DNA from: Dipteris shenzhenensis | Lineage: Eukaryota; Polypodiophyta; Polypodiopsida; Gleicheniales | Assembly: GCA_047967505.1 (NCBI GenBank) | Contig: CM106538.1 | Reading direction: 5' to 3' (one strand) | DNA length: 64,000 nt | In this document: positions 45,401-57,389 of the stretch, in pieces | How the letters are laid out: every line of letters starts with the position of its first letter | How positions within the stretch are numbered: position 1 is the stretch's first letter | The notes under the pieces: generated by a model | Database searches by the model: none | Seen by the model: only the letters and a program-made list of their open reading frames with translations | Told to the model about the DNA's origin: nothing | Made by a program: the position numbers and the translations under genes

Positions 45401-46880
45401 CCTGTACTGCATCTAGACAAAGACATTTTGATTCAGTACTTGGGAAGGGAGCTAGTTGTTGGCTAGATAGTCCAGTGCTGAGCTGCTACAACCAAATTTT
45501 CCCTCAAACAGTGCCACTGTGTCTTTGTGGCTTATCGGTCTATATCAATATCCTTGTGCAACAAAGGATCGAGGGGAAAATTCCTTTTTGGTTGGGGGCA
45601 AGGCTAGGAGAAGTTTAGGGGCAGAGGTAGAGTGGCTGAACTAGTCGATGCTGTGGCGACCACTTGTTCTTTTGGCGTCTGCTACTCAACCTGTGGTTCC
45701 ACTCCCTATTCCACCTGTTGCTGGGCTCTTTAGGCTTTTCTCACTCCTACTGCTCGGAGCCTTGTCTTGGTTGCACTTCCTTGTATCTTCCCAGTCAGAC
45801 TCGATGCATTTTGACTTAGAATCCTGGGACTTTCTTACCTTGTGACTCTTCCTATTTACTTCCCTTGTTGTCCATGGCATCTTGCCCCTTTGTGCCAGAT
45901 GGGCCTACTCCAACACTAGAGAGTGTTGGGCCACAACACTTCTCCTGAGACCAGCCTATGATGCAGCATGTAGAGATGGGGCCTGAGCTTGCAATGTGCT
46001 TGGCCCCGACAACCTTAATTTTTTACTCGAATGTTTTAGCTAGTTTGGTCAAGCCAATCTACTTCATCCCCTTATAGGCAGTATGTGTTTGAGCGATGCA
46101 TACCCAACGCTTTTCTTCAGCCCAATGTACTCGGAGAGGAATCAGCAAAAAGTGCAAAGGCCTTCATCAAGGACTTGTTTATCAAATAACCCTATCATGA
46201 CAAGTAACTTCCCTCCTCAAGTACTCTTTGCATCTGTCCACACTTAGTGCTTCCAGAATTGCTAACTGAAAGACTTCCCCCAATAAATGTTGTAGACAAC
46301 CAAATATGTGTGCCTTGGACGATGCTATGATCCCCCACTTTATAGGAGTCCAAGATTTCCTCTACAATGGCTTCATTCCAAACTTTTGCACTTTGCAAAT
46401 CAGAGTAGGTGATTGGACTTCAGAACCACATTCAGGATAAGTTTGAGAAATCCGTAATTGAGTGAGGGGGAGCAACCCATGAAGTTGACCAATGTCACTT
46501 TTGATGGATTGTTCGGGCTGCACATTCCTCCATGGTAAGGAATATGGTGTAGAATGAAATAAATGAAGGTGGAAGTGGGAGCAAAAGAAAAGGAAAATAA
46601 AGAGGGCAAATGAATAGTAGTCAAGTGCAATGGTGAGTGATAAAGAAGGCAAATGTCTTGAGCAGAGTGTAAACAACCAATAACGGCTATAGATGGACGT
46701 CCTCTCACCTAGTGGTTGCATTATTTAGCAAAACACCCCTATATTTGGCATGATTAGCCCAAATTAATGTCTTTGTAATGGTCAAATTGACATGTGTCTA
46801 CATGTGAGTTGCCCCATCCAACTGTTAGCAAACAGCTCACTGGCACACTTACTGGTACACAAGGCTTGGGTTAAGGAGCT
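42451..46880. other. Unrecognised, moderately GC-rich degenerate sequence
   Basis: It contains a poly-T/poly-G run (42619-42640) and a tandem pair of about 60 bp (42650-42760, sharing CCATATGTTGGCCTTAGACA). A minus-strand frame at 43709-44059 (116 residues, with REARQQYKAVIAAWIRAL and AATMWFKRQEKVTP) looks like genuine former coding sequence but I cannot assign it. Others (44566-44775, 46362-46721 minus) show no motifs. Probably old retroelement sequence. Confidence 0.35.
43709..44059 (-). pseudogene. Unrecognised ORF, 116 residues
   Basis: An open minus-strand frame rich in Arg, Lys and aromatic residues (FYECTYRNFDLFVQDREA, MWFKRQEKV). No start context or known domain. It could be the gag or an accessory part of a decayed retroelement. 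Confidence 0.25.
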
Positions 46881-46885
46881 GGACC

Positions 46886-47190
46886 TTGCTAATGGATCTC
46901 ACCCCCGAGCAAGAACAAGCCTTGCTTGCTCTGCTGCATGAATTTCAAGACTGTTTTTCCTGGAAATATATGTACATGAAGGGAATGCTGTTGAAAGTCA
47001 AACAACACACCATCCCTATGATGGAAGATATCATACTAGTGCCACAGAAACCCTATCTGTATGTGATGATCGTCCAAGAAGAGATACACAAGTAGAATGA
47101 TGTAGGGTCATTTACAAGATTGAGCATATAAACTGGTTGTCTCCCATTATCATAGTGCTTAATATTGCAGGAGGGATAAAAGTGGCACGA
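46886..47190 (+). pseudogene. Ty3/gypsy reverse transcriptase N-terminal relic
   Basis: ORF 46886-47095 reads LTPEQEQALLALLHEFQDCF, then SWKYMYMKGM, VKQHTIPM and PQKPY. This is the block that precedes the gypsy reverse transcriptase core (a DLFAWS..DL.G..P....H.I....A.P..Q..R pattern). After a stop the frame continues briefly with INWLSPII-like text, the usual W(V)SPIV motif. No LTRs are recognised. Confidence 0.6.
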
Positions 47191-47305
47191 TGCACGAGCT
47201 TCTCTCATGCTTTCCTACCTTTTCACCATTTAAGGTAAAGTGAAAGGACTCAGACATGCCATCCTCCATGACCAATAGGTGTTCCTGCACATCCCTGAGA
47301 GTCCA

Positions 47306-47995
47306 CTATGACATGACAGTCACATTCTTAACATCTCCTAAATGAGAACCAATACATAAACTTACCCCTGTATTATCATCATCGTTAGAGTCAAGGGGGA
47401 GCCAATTGTCACCTATTTTCTTCCAGCGCCTATATTGGAAAGCAAAATATAACATTTGGTGGGAGATGTGGTACTTAACAATCACATTGTCCTTACATAC
47501 ATGGCATTGAAACAGATCACCCTTTTGTTCACCTGACCTGCTTTCCCAATTCACCCCAAGCAATTCCTCAAGGGCATTCTCATGTAGGCACTTGCATGAC
47601 CACATGGTTTTTGTTCTGTGCATCCGGATATTATGAAAACAAGAAGCAAAAATGTGCAGAGGCATAAACCAAGACAACCTTACTCATTTAGAGCCAAATG
47701 TAAACTTCATGGCCATGCCCACATCCTTTGCAATCTTTTCCTTGTATGATTGCATTGTTCTTGTGTCCACCATGCTGCAATCCATGTCTTTAAGTTGTGG
47801 TGTTGCAATGCATTGAAGATGGCCATAGCCTGATGCTGTCCTTGGAGTAATGTACTTGGCATTATACCAATAGATATTTCTCTTTCAAAGCAGAGGACTT
47901 CTCTCCAGCATGCATTTGCCTTCCTAAATCCTCATGAATGGCAGTAAACTTACCTAAGAAGCACTCGACTGGTTCCCACTCCTCAAAGTCTAAAG
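47306..47995 (-). pseudogene. Unrecognised protein relic with Cys/His motif
   Basis: The minus-strand ORF 47306-47677 (123 residues) includes KCLHENALEELLGVNWESR, FQCHVCKDNVIVKYHIS and FQYRRWKKIGDNWLPLD. Upstream on the minus strand, in other frames, comes more plausible coding text (FEEWEPVECFLGKFTAI, then KTWIAAWWTQEQCN). It looks like one broken gene or a multi-exon gene. I recognise no family. Confidence 0.35.
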
Positions 47996-48110
47996 GAAAT
48001 ACATCTGCTATGCACAAGTGCTATTTCAAAATACAATTTCAAACTAACTCATTACACTGGTTCTATTTCAAAATACAATTTCAAGCTAACTCATTACACT
48101 TAAAAATCTT
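47996..48110. repeat. Tandem duplication of about 45 bp
   Basis: CTATTTCAAAATACAATTTCAA followed by CTAACTCATTACACT occurs twice in succession. Confidence 0.85.
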
Positions 48111-48205
48111 ACACAAATGCAGACTTACAATGCGATGGTATTGTCGATTGATTGCTTGACGGAGGAAGGCGCATGTCCTTCCCCATGTAGATGTGTTGCA
48201 CCTTT

Positions 48206-48746
48206 GCAATGTCCTATCTTGTCAGACCATGCTCTGGGTGCTTGCTTCAAGCCATACAAGGCTTTCTTCAACCTGCAAACAAACTCAGGATGAACAGCAT
48301 GCACATAACCTGGTGGCTACTCCATATAGACCTCTTCTTGCAAATCACCATGCAAGAAGGCATTCTTTACATCCATCTAAAGTAAAGACCATCCCTTTGA
48401 TGCAGCCATAACAATGACTGCTCTTATGGTTGCCATCCTTGCAACCGAACTGAATGTTTCTTCATAATTAATGCCATATGTCTGTGCATACCCCTTGACA
48501 ACTAATCTTGCCTTGTATCTGTTCACAGAACCATCTGCATTGTGCTTCACCTTATAAACGCACTTGCAGCCAATTGCATTCTTGTCTATAGGCAAAGGCA
48601 CCAATTCCCATGTAGCATTTGCTTCCAAGGCATCCATTTCTTCATCCATGGCTTTCTCCCATTTTTCTTTTCCCATGGCTTACTCAAAAGAAGTGGGTAC
48701 TGATTCATGTATCACTTTGACCATATAGGCATAGTGAATGGCTGTA
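48206..48746 (-). pseudogene. copia pol: reverse transcriptase start (A2, distal part)
   Basis: The frame 48377-48676 includes [30 protein letters not shown] (Trp of the usual KWVYK changed to Cys) and [16 protein letters not shown] second frame below 48380 matches KKALYGLK-type sequence. It matches A1 at 8826-9127 and 5880-5990. It ends abruptly at about 48206. Confidence 0.88.
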
Positions 48747-48751
48747 AATCC
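48747..48751. repeat. Target-site duplication AATCC of copia B2
   Basis: AATCC precedes the 5' LTR and recurs at 54130-54134 after the 3' LTR. Confidence 0.9.
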
Positions 48752-49336
48752 TATTAGATATCAATGCTCCACTCTCGTGTAACTACACGGGAACCAGCTA
48801 ACTCTACTTGTAAGCCCCCCATATGAGGAGAAGGCATTTGAGTAGCTCGGTTATCCAATAGGTCCTGGTTTGGACACCAGATGGGGGCCATGTGTGGCCT
48901 GATGGCTGGACGGCTTCAGATAGAGTTGGCACACTGCCAACTAGGCTACATGCAAGTGTGGGAAGGCATCCCATGACTGACCGCACTGAGGGTGGACGGA
49001 GCATTTCCCGAGGCAGCCCACTCTCGAGCTGCGAGGCCCGTTTGGAGCCCCAGATGATCCCGGATGGCTCTATTCTATGCCACGGTTCTAACGTGTGGTC
49101 GGTGGCCTCCAATCGGTCATTTTGGGTCGACTGGGTCGATCTCCCAATTGGGTCTAACCGACTACGACTGGTGGCTATATAAGAGCAAGCCCGTGAAGCC
49201 CATATATCACTGGCTACACCAATCCTAATTCCTTAGCATCCAGCCTCCAACCTCTACTGTTTCCATCGAAGCTTCTCACATAGGAGCGCATGGCTGGGAG
49301 GCAGTGCCAGCACAGATGTTGTATTGTTTTCTTACA
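48752..49336 (+). repeat. 5' LTR of B2 (internal deletion)
   Basis: 585 bp. It is collinear with 53440-54129 apart from a deletion around 49313, between GGGAGGCAGTGCC and AGCACAGATG. It ends TTTTCTTACA. Confidence 0.9.
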
Positions 49337-49348
49337 TGGTATCAGAGC
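49337..49348 (+). other. Primer binding site (tRNA-iMet type), B2
   Basis: TGGTATCAGAGC lies directly after the 5' LTR. Confidence 0.9.
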
Positions 49349-49408
49349 TTGGGCTCTAGCAAGAAGATTTGGTAGTGTGTTTCTGTTTTTGCAAGCAGAT
49401 TGTGAGAG

Positions 49409-50270
49409 ATGGCCCAGCCTGCAAGACTGCGAATCCCACCGTTCGACGAAAGCGAAAAGTTGGACAGCACTAACTATCCACTCTGGAAGTTCAAGATGAA
49501 GACCATCCTAAGCGCATACAAGCTTTGGCATACTGCTACTGGGGTGGACGTGAAGCCGATTGTGAGACTGAATCCAACCAATGCAAGACAACAAATAGTC
49601 CCAACTATAGATGATATGCTCGCATGGACAAGAAGAAATGTAGATGCACTATGTTCTATTGTCTGCAGTGTAAGTGATTCTGTCATGGCGTTAATTCAAC
49701 ATGTCACCATAGCGGAGGAGGCATGGACGGGGTCTTGAAAAATCAGTACGAGACCACAAATCAGACACAGATTCAAAATCTGGAGACTCAACTCGTGAAT
49801 GAGAAACTGTTTGAGTCTGAAATGGCAGAGAAGTTCATCACCAGGGTGAAGAATCTGTGCGATTATATGACTGCGATCTGCATCACCATCACCAGTGAGA
49901 ATCTAGCACGAAGGTGCATACGGATTCTCCCACCAAAGTACGATGGTCTTGTTACGGCACTGAATACGTAGAACAGAAATCTGCCCCTCAACTTTGAGAA
50001 TTTCAATGCAATGCTTCTGGAGGAGGAGATACGTCAAAAGATGAGGACCAGAGAATATTCGGCTTTCTGGGCTGGATCAAAGAAAGGTAAGGGTAAGGAC
50101 TCTGGTAACCCATCTTTTTTTTATGATAAAAAGAGAAAGAAGAAGATCAAGTGCTTCTATTGCAACAAGACAGGGCACAAGCAGAATGAGTGCCGGAAGA
50201 AGATTGTAGATGAGAAGAACAAAGTAAAGAACGAGTCCAGCAACAGCACACAGGCAGTACCAGTAGAGCT
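49409..50270 (+). pseudogene. copia gag with zinc knuckle (B2)
   Basis: It starts MAQPARLRIPPFDESEKLDS. There is a frameshift near 49735 (two extra G relative to B1) and a TAG near 49969. The frame then resumes with LLEEEIRQKMRTREYSAFW and the CCHC knuckle CFYCNKTGHKQNEC (about 50155-50196). Confidence 0.9.
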
Positions 50271-51620
50271 ATTCGTAGCAATTGAGGAGATTTGCATGGA
50301 GGGAGTTCATGTACCTGCGGATGAACCTTGGATTATTGATAGTGCTGCATCGCGCCACATGACCAGTCCGAAGGATTGGTATACCTCTCTACATCCGGTA
50401 CGGAATGACATCCTGGTAGCAGTTGGCAATGATGTAAAATGTCTAGCAAAAGGAAAAGGTACGATTGCTCTCAAGTCAGATGGAGTTGTAAAACAGTTGT
50501 CCGATGTTCTTTATGTGCCACATATCAAGAGGAACTTGTTGTCCGTTTCTCCGATCATGGATCGGGACCTCAAAGTTCACTTCGATAAGAATGGCGCACA
50601 GATTTTGGATCTTCAAGGGAAGGTCATTGGTAAAGGTACACGGCGCAACAACATCTACGAACTCTCAGCTTTCAGTGCTCGAGCCGATGTGAGCAACACT
50701 AAGCTGTGGCATGAGAGGTTTGGTCATCTAAACCTTAGTTCTTTAAAGGAGATGTATAAAAGTGGAATGATTGCAGACCTACCAGAAATTATAGATCTAC
50801 CCGATGTATGTGAAGCTTGCATGATGGGCAAGCAGCATCGGCAGCCCTTTCCTAAAGAGGCCAATAGGTCATAATTTCCTCTAGAGCTTGTTCCCACAGA
50901 CCACTGTGGAAAGATGTAGACAGAACCTTTGGGTGGTTCCTACTACTTCATGATGCTGATCGACGACTACAGTAGAAGCATATGGATATACTTCATGAAG
51001 ACTAAAGATGAGGCTTTTCGTAAGTTCAAAGAATGGCATGTAATGGTCGGGAAAGACACGGGGAGGGAGGTGAAGAAGTTGAGATCAGACAGAGGTGGAG
51101 AGTTCACATCAAGTGAATTCAAAAACTACTACAAAAGTCATGGGATCAAGAGGCAAAAACCCCCGCCACATACAACACAGCAAAATGGAGTAGCAGAGCG
51201 CAAGATGTGCGTCATCTACGAAATGTGCAGGAGTATGATGAAAGGGAAAGATTGGCCAAAGACTTTCTGGGCTGAAGCATGTAACACGGCAGTTTACATT
51301 CTGAATCATAGCTACACGAAGGCTGTGAATGGGATGACTCCACTTCATGCCTTTTCTGGTAAGAAAACTTCAACTACACATTTCAGAGTTTTTGGATGTG
51401 ACTGTTTTGTGCATGTCCCTGATGCTAACAGGACCAAATGGGAACCGAAGAGCCAGAAGTGTATTTTCTTGGGCTACAGTGAAGAGGCGAAGGGTTACCG
51501 TCTCGATAATCCTATTAGCAAGAAGGTAATAGTAAGTCGGATGTGGTCTTCTCAGAACAGCCGCATCAATTGGAGGAGGATGCTTCCTTCCCAGATAACC
51601 AGGACCAGGATATCCATCTA
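50271..51620 (+). pseudogene. copia protease and integrase (B2)
   Basis: Protease: WIIDSAASRHMTS (about 50330-50370), with Ala in place of the usual Gly of DSGAS. The pre-integrase zinc finger WHERFGHLN..CEACMMGK follows (50708-50835). Integrase: a first acidic region VPTDHCGKM followed by TAG (about 50917), IDDYSRSIWIYFMK, LRSDRGGEFTSSEF with the second Asp, and TTQQNGVAERK with the Glu. A C-terminal frame change occurs near 51535. Confidence 0.9.
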
Positions 51621-53405
51621 GTACAACCACCAACAGCAGACCGAACTCCCCCAATGGTGCTTGGGAGGATTCAAGATAAAGAAGAGGAAGAAGAGCCTGT
51701 AGAACCACAAGGGCAATGGCCATTCCTGAAGTGGGTAAAGCAGCTTTCGGACGGCAGAGAACCTCTAGCGATTGAGGAGGAACCATCCAAACACCGCTGG
51801 TCCAAGAGATTAGAGGAGCAAAGAAGGGTGCAAGAACACTTGGTCAACTACGCTTTGATGACAGAGGTGATCTGTGCTGAAGAACCCAAGTGTCTTGAAG
51901 AGGCACAGGGTGATGATAGGTGGATGGAGGCTATGCAGTCGGAGTATGGCTCCATAATGAAAAACAACACTTGGGACCTTGTGGATCGACCACCAAAACG
52001 CAAGGTAATCGGCACCAAGTGGGTGTACAAGACCAAGTACAAGTCCGATAGCACGTTGGATAAGTACAAGGCTCTCGGCTCGTGGCAAACGGATTCGCAC
52101 AGGTACATGGTTTTGATTATCAAGATACTTTTGCTCCCACAGCTCGACTAACCGCAATTCGCACTGTTTTGGCTTCACCAGCACAGGAAAGTTGGCCCGT
52201 GTTTTAGATGGATGTAAAATCCGCCTTTTTAAATGGAGATCTCAAGATGGAGGTATACGTGGAACAACCACTAGGTTTTGTGATCCCCGATTCAGAAGGT
52301 AAAGTCTGTAAACTGAAGAAGGCACTTTACGAACTAAAACAGGCCCCACAAGCATGGTACCAACGGATTGATGCCTACTTTTTGCAAAACGGGTTCAGGA
52401 GGAGTCCATCTGATGCAAATTTGTATATCTACAGAGAAGGAGGCAGGTGTATGATCGTGGTCCTTTATGTGGACGACCTTGTCATAACAGGGAACCATGA
52501 AGAAAAGATCTCGCAGACAAAGCAATTGCTTAGAAAGAGAGTTTGAAATGACAGACCTCGGACTGATGCATTTCTGTTTGGGAATTGAAGTTTGGCAAGA
52601 GCCAAAACATATCTTCATCTCACAGTTGCAGTATGCTAGAGAGATACTGAAGGCATTTGGCATGGCTGAGTGCAAGACAGTTGGCACCCCTATGGAGGTT
52701 GACGTGAAGCTCTCAAATGAGGATTCATCACCTCTAGTGGACGAAGCGAAGTACAGAAGGCTTGTTGGCAGTTTGATTTACTTGTGCAACACACGGTCGG
52801 ACATCAGTTTTGCGACTGGTGTACTAAGCAAGTTTTCCAATAAGCCCCGAGAGAACCATTGGAGGGTAGGGATGCAGGTGCTGAAATACATCAAAGGCAC
52901 ACTTGATTATGGCATCACCTATACCAAGGGCAACATCTTGATTGGATTTTGTGACTCGGATTGGGCAGGAGACGTGGACAACAGGAGATAAGTGACAAGT
53001 TACTGTTTCTCACTTGGATCTGGAGTTGTATCATGGGTCAGTAAGAAGCAACCTACAGTTGCTCTTTCTTCTACCGAGGCTGAGTAAAATCAGCATGTTT
53101 TGCTTCTTGTAAGGCAGTGTGGTTGAGGAGGATTTTAGGGGACATGGGTGCAAGTGCAAAACAAGCCTACGCAGTTATCATGTGACAATTAGAGTTGCAT
53201 GGCAATTGCAAAGAACCCTGCATTCCACGCTCGCACAAAACACATTGACATTCAATATCACTTTGTACGCGAGCTCATCATGGATGGAGAGGTCGACTTG
53301 GTGTACTGTCCGACTACATAGAATGCTGCGGACATCTACATGAAGGCTCTTGGAAGAGACTTGCTGGAGAGGCATCTTCATCGACTTGGCATTGGGATGA
53401 AAAAG
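51621..53405 (+). pseudogene. copia reverse transcriptase and RNase H (B2)
   Basis: Motifs in order: WMEAMQSEY, NNTWDLVDRPP, GTKWVYKTKY, then a break near 52070. A TAG at about 52206 replaces the usual Gln before [30 protein letters not shown] and YVDDLVITG (about 52468-52494) follow, then a frameshift near 52540, then [30 protein letters not shown] with a stop, SSTEAE with a stop, and FHARTKHIDIQYHFVRE. Catalytic residues are mostly present but the frame is broken at least five times. Confidence 0.9.
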
Positions 53406-53439
53406 TAAGTTCACTTGCGAGTGGACATTGAGGGGGGGT

Positions 53440-54129
53440 GTTAGACATCAATGCTCCACTCTCGTGTAACTACGTGGGAACTAGCTAACTCCCATATGAG
53501 GAGAAGACATTTGAGTAGCTCGGTTATCCGATAGGTCCTAGTTTGGACACCAAATGGGGGCCATGTGTAGCCTGATGGCTGGACGGCTTCAGATAGAGTT
53601 GGCACACTGCCAACTAGGCTACATGCAAGTGCAAGAAGGCATCCCATGACTGGACTGCATTGAGGGTAGACGGAGCATTTCTTGGGGCAGCCCACTCTCG
53701 GGCTATGGGGCCCGCCATTTGGAGCCCCAAATGATCTCGCATGGCTCTATTTTGCACCACGGTTCTAACGTGTGGTCGGTGGCCTATTTCGAGACCGAAC
53801 TCCAATCGGCCATTTTGGGTGGACTGGGTCGGTCTCCCAATTGGGTCTAACCGACTATGACTGGTAGCTATATAAGAGCAAGCCCGTGAAGCCCATATTC
53901 ATCACTGGCTAGAGCAACCCTGATTCCTTATAATCTAGCCTCCGTTCTCTACTGTTTCTAGCACGCCATCGAAGCTTCTCACACAGGAGCGCACGGCTGG
54001 GAGGTAGCGCCATCTATTGTATCAGTTTTACAGTAATCAAAATTTTGATTCTCCATACTATCTACTTTTCTCTCTTGCATACGAGATCCTGTTATCTGTT
54101 GAGCAGAGACGTTGTATTATTTTCTTACA
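53440..54129 (+). repeat. 3' LTR of B2
   Basis: 690 bp, from TGTTAGACATCAATG to TTTTCTTACA, followed by AATCC. Confidence 0.92.
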
Positions 54130-54134
54130 AATCC

Positions 54135-56098
54135 ATCATATTTCAGCCTATCCACAGGATACTTAACTCTGGTAGACCTGCGCAAAATAGGCTCACTACC
54201 AGCTGCTCTCAAAAGATCCCTTGTGTTCCTTACTGCAGGTGTAACAACAGAAGGAATACCCAACTCATCATCAAGGATCTGTTCTGAGCCACTCGATTCA
54301 CCATCCACATAAGAATGACCTGCATTCACATCAAACATGGGCTGATCTACTTTCTCTTTTCCTTTTTGTAATACTTGCATACCACTATCTGCATTGCTTT
54401 GAGGAGATCCTCCTGATCTCAATCTACCTATCCATGGCGAAGTATGTGAACCAATGCTAGAGGACACTACAGGTCCACTAATATTTTGTGATTGCTGTTG
54501 TGAATTCTGTGCATTATTACCATTTTGTGCATCTACATCATCAATCACATTTATTGGTTTATACCAATTGCTCATCTCATAAAAAACAACATCTCTGCTT
54601 ACTGTAAACTTACGAGTAGAAGGGTTATAGCATCTATACCCTTTCTGCTGCAAAGAATAACCAATAAAGATGCACTTCTCAGCTTTTGATCCAACTTGGA
54701 TCTCAACTTGGCACATGAACATAGGCAATGCAACCAAAAACTTTCAAATGAGAAATATCTAGTTTCCTACTAGTATACCTCTCCTCTAGCGTCATGCCAT
54801 GTATTGCTGCAGTGGGAGTCCTGTTCATTATGTAGACTGTTGTAGCAACTGCTTCAGCCCAATAATAGTCTGGCAGGTCTTTTTCATTGAGCATGGCACG
54901 AGATACCTCTCCAATATGCCTGTTTTTCCTTTCTGCAAGTCCATTTTGCTGTGGGGTATGACTGCATGAATATTGTTGCTTTATGCCATGCTCCTGCACG
55001 AACCTTGCAAACTCATTTGAGAGGTACTCTCCCCCTCCATTTGACCTTAGGCATTTTATTTACAGGCCTGTTTCTTTCTCAACCATATCTTTAAAAGCTT
55101 TGAAATGCCCAAACACTTCACTTTTCTTTTTCATAAAATACACCCAAACTTTTCTGCTGTAGTCATCAATAAAAGTGACAAAATAATGACAGCCTCCAAT
55201 AGATGCAGCTTTAGTAGTCCACACATCAGAGTGGATTAATTCCAATGGCCTCTTACTGTCTTGAACATGTCTAGGAAATGGTTTCCTTGCCTGTTTTCCA
55301 AATTGACAGGCTTCACATACCTTATGCATTTCTGCAACCTTGAACTTAGGAAAAATCCTGCAACAATATTTTGGGCCTGCATTAATTTAAGTCGATATAC
55401 ATTAACATGACCAATGCGTTTATGCCAAATATCAATATCTACAACTACACCGGTCCCATGTCCGAACATTGCTGTACTCAATTCAAGCATGTCCGCGTCC
55501 AACGTAAACATCCTGCCCTTCTTCTTCCCTTTTGTTGTCAAGCGACCTTTATTTTTCATATCCTCAACAAAGCATCCATGAGGATTAAATCTGACCTGCA
55601 AGCCCTGCTCAACCATTTGACCAATAGAAACCAGGTTCTTGGTGATATTCGGGACATGAAATAAATCAAACAGGTATTTCTTTTTCCCATCCTGCATAGA
55701 CAAAGGAATTTTACCAATCTGCACAATAGGATGTACAGTATCATCACCAGTCTCCACAAATCCTGGTCTTTCCATTTTCCTTACATCTTGCATCCATTCT
55801 GCATGACCTCTCATGTGGTTTGATGCACTTGAGTCAACATACCATAGATCATTGCTTTCTTCTGCACTTGTCACAGAATTGGTCATGTGCTGCACCATAA
55901 ACAAATGCTCATTTTTGTCATCACCTTGTCTACTAGAGGATGCATAATTGCCTTGCTGCAATTTTCCAGTCATGATGTCATTCTGCTTTTTAGAGCAATC
56001 TTTAACCATATGACCCATTTTACCACAATAGTAGCATTCAACATTGCTGTTTGCATTTTGGCCTCTCTACCATCCACCACGACCTCTTTAGCTCCCCC
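54135..56098 (-). pseudogene. copia zinc knuckle, protease and integrase (A2, proximal part)
   Basis: On the minus strand: the zinc knuckle CYYCGKMGHMVKDC (about 56040-56000), the protease DLWYVDSSASNHM (about 55852-55815), the pre-integrase finger WHKRIGHVN..CEACQFGK (55430-55290) and integrase IHSDVW, IDDYSRKVWVYFMK, LRSNGGGEY, HTPQQNGLAERK. The second catalytic Asp is replaced: the sequence is RSNGGGEY where RSDNGGEY is expected. Frameshifts occur near 55340, 55060 and 54720. It ends at the B2 insertion. Confidence 0.9.
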
Positions 56099-56099
56099 T

Positions 56100-56861
56100 C
56101 CCTCTAATGTTACCACTTCCTCCTCCATAGGACTAGTTTTCTTAAATTTGGTGCATATACTGAATTTTGCCACGGCCTCCAGATCAGCCTACTCTACCTC
56201 TGCCTCTACCTCTTCCAGCATTTGAGTAGAAGACAGTTTCTTTTGAAGTTCCTCTTGAAGAAGATGCACCACCATTTCTCTGCTCTTCACAAATTAAAAG
56301 AGTAATAAACTCCTCAAAACTAGGAAAATTCTCCCGGATAGCAATGGATGTATGGAATTGTGCATAATTCTCTCCTAGACCATGCAAGATCACAGAAACT
56401 AAATCATCATCTTCCACTAGCGACCCAATAGAAGCAAGTGCATCTGCAATCTTCTTCACCTTCATGTGGTAGTCATTAATGCTCATATTTTCTCTCTGCA
56501 CATTATGCAACTCCTGCTTGAGCTGCATTTTCCTCACTTGCATATTTGTGCTATGCATTTTTGTCAAAGTATCCCACGCCTCCTTCGGCGTGCTTGCATC
56601 CTGAATATGCACAATCATAGAATCTAAAATACTGATAGATAGCTAGTACATAACTTTTCTGGCTCTCTCATGCCTATCTTTAAATGCTTGCAACTCATGT
56701 TGATTGGGAACATTAGGAATAACTGGTTCTTGTTCAGCTCCAGTAATGAACTCCCAATAGCCTTTTCCCTTTATTAAATTCATCATTCTAAACTTCCATG
56801 ATTGGAAGTTGCTCTTGTCAAGCTTTTCAGTGACTATGTGTGAAAGAGCATCAGACGCCAT
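56100..56861 (-). pseudogene. copia gag (A2)
   Basis: It starts at 56861 (MASDALSHIVTEKLDKSNF) and runs open to a TAG at about 56643, where A1 has Trp. It then continues SMIVHIQDASTPKEAWDT, NDYHMKVKKIADAL and GENYAQFHTSIA to the Gly/Arg tail GRGRGRVG near 56185. Confidence 0.88.
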
Positions 56862-57389
56862 TACAAAACACTGCAAAAATATTCTGTCATTGCAAAAAAC
56901 ACAACTTCTGCCTCACAAGGGCAAATTTGCAAAACTGACGAAAGTGGTATTTGACCACACATTCACTTCCTAGTGACGATTTTGCATCAACAGGCATAAG
57001 AATGATTCTGTTACTCCCAATATCTCTATGCACAGGCATACGAGCAATTTCTGCAGTAACTTTTCACTGACCTGCGGAACAGTGGTCGCACAGTAAAAAA
57101 TAGGGCACTTTTCTAAGTGCCTGCGGAAAACTTCCGCCACTAAAATGGCCTCTAATTAAAAAAATAATGTCACCGAGGGCTTCGCCTGATCCCGCAGCAT
57201 ACTGCCCTCTCGCCATACCACGAAGGCATCCCAATCTGAGACAGTGCACTCTTGCACTTTTTGACTGTACTAGCTATAGAGATTTGCTCCCAAACTTGAA
57301 AAAGAAAGCAACACTGATCCTCTTACCAAGACACCGTGAACTTGGTTTGCTTTCTTGAGCTCCTTACCACAAACCAAGCTCTAATACCA

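Larger units (their letters stand above)
48752..54129 (+). mobile_element. Ty1/copia LTR retrotransposon B2, full length but inactivated
   Basis: The 5' LTR is 48752-49336 and the 3' LTR 53440-54129, with a primer site at 49337-49348 and a purine tract, TTGAGGGGGGG, before the 3' LTR. The plus-strand order is gag, protease, integrase, reverse transcriptase, RNase H, which is the copia order. The AATCC target duplication is intact. Stops and frameshifts occur in every domain. The 5' LTR has lost about 105 bp near its 3' end and begins TATTAGATAT instead of TGTTAGACAT. Confidence 0.93.
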
